The notes under the pieces were generated by a model. That model made no database searches. It saw only the letters and a program-made list of their open reading frames with translations, and was not told the origin of the DNA. This document shows positions 5,015 to 5,075 of a DNA stretch of 5,075 bases, piece after piece; the first letter of the stretch is position 1, and each line of letters begins with the position of its first letter. The DNA lies in the NCBI GenBank assembly GCA_029052375.1, contig JAIDJD010000471.1, forward strand, positions 1-5,075. The letters run 5' to 3'. A program made the position numbers and the translations under genes. The DNA comes from Duncaniella sp. GTDB lineage: Bacteria > Bacteroidota > Bacteroidia > Bacteroidales > Muribaculaceae.

Positions 5015-5075
5015 TTAAGGCTCTGCCTTAGGCCGCAGCGCGCGCCTGAAGGCATACCCGGGGAGACCCTCGAAG
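5015..5075 (-). CDS. C-terminal end of an upstream minus-strand gene (partial)
   Basis: A minus-strand frame entering at the right edge encodes FEGLPGYAFRRALRPKAEP and stops at TAA (5017-5015). It is GC-rich with mostly G or C at third codon positions, like the neighbouring beta-lactamase, whereas the 42 bases between its stop and the beta-lactamase ATG are strongly AT-rich. That composition break supports a coding boundary here. The other two minus frames are also open at the edge (one stops at 5028), so the frame is not certain and no family can be named. If real, it is probably in one transcript with the beta-lactamase. Confidence 0.35.
   Translation of the reverse strand, partial: FEGLPGYAFRRALRPKAEP
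5016..5030. repeat. Perfect hairpin TAAGGC-TCT-GCCTTA
   Basis: A 6-bp perfect inverted repeat with a three-base loop lies 44 bases upstream of the beta-lactamase start and across the end of the partial upstream frame. It is not followed by a T run on either coding strand, so it is not a standard terminator. A second small palindrome, GCCTGAAGGC, lies at 5044-5053. A regulatory role in beta-lactamase expression is possible but unsupported. Confidence 0.35.

Noticed and set aside
1..5075. CRISPR arrays, tRNA or rRNA genes, toxin-antitoxin or defence systems
   Set aside because: No regularly spaced repeats, no tRNA cloverleaf or CCA-type ends and no defence-type domains were seen. The metallophosphoesterase and GNAT genes alone are not evidence for a toxin-antitoxin or defence module, because GNAT toxins are usually paired with an RHH/HTH antitoxin that is absent here.

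Overview
The window looks like chromosomal DNA from a member of the Bacteroidota, most likely a gut-type Bacteroidales. The best evidence is the promoter set. Exact matches to the Bacteroidota -7 consensus TAnnTTTG lie just upstream of three genes (TAACTTTG before the AraC regulator, TAACTTTG on the minus strand before the GNAT gene, TAAATTTG before the ion channel). Two of these also have a TTG -33 element 19-20 bases further up. None of the starts has a convincing Shine-Dalgarno sequence, and the beta-lactamase resembles the class A enzymes of Bacteroides and Prevotella. A narrower taxon cannot be named from the sequence alone.

Layout, left to right. Positions 1-82 are a non-coding or partial edge with a small perfect palindrome; it may be the end of an insertion sequence, but this is weakly supported. 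A sugar O-acetyltransferase (83-658, minus) and an AraC-family regulator (982-1878, plus) diverge from a 323-bp AT-rich intergenic region that carries an AraC promoter and two palindrome systems that could be operators. A bulged hairpin (1886-1918) follows the AraC stop. A calcineurin-like metallophosphoesterase (1968-2567, minus) lies downstream of a RimJ/RimL-type GNAT acetyltransferase (2658-3188, minus), probably as one transcription unit driven by a promoter at 3218-3248. A six-helix voltage-gated-type potassium channel (3304-4086, plus) diverges from the GNAT gene. Its 3' end overlaps the 3' end of a convergent class A beta-lactamase (4016-4972, minus) by 71 bp. The right edge probably holds the C-terminus of another minus-strand gene ending about 42 bp upstream of the beta-lactamase.

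How they work together: the only pair with a plausible regulatory link is AraC regulator and sugar acetyltransferase, which are divergent and share a promoter region. The other genes look like independent housekeeping or accessory functions: acetylation, phosphoester hydrolysis, K+ conductance and beta-lactam hydrolysis. Base composition shifts from AT-richer on the left (acetyltransferase, AraC, intergenic) to clearly GC-richer on the right (channel, beta-lactamase).

I looked for an undescribed multi-gene system and did not find convincing evidence of one. The most useful observations are the promoter-based start corrections, the convergent coding overlap, and the candidate operators upstream of araC.
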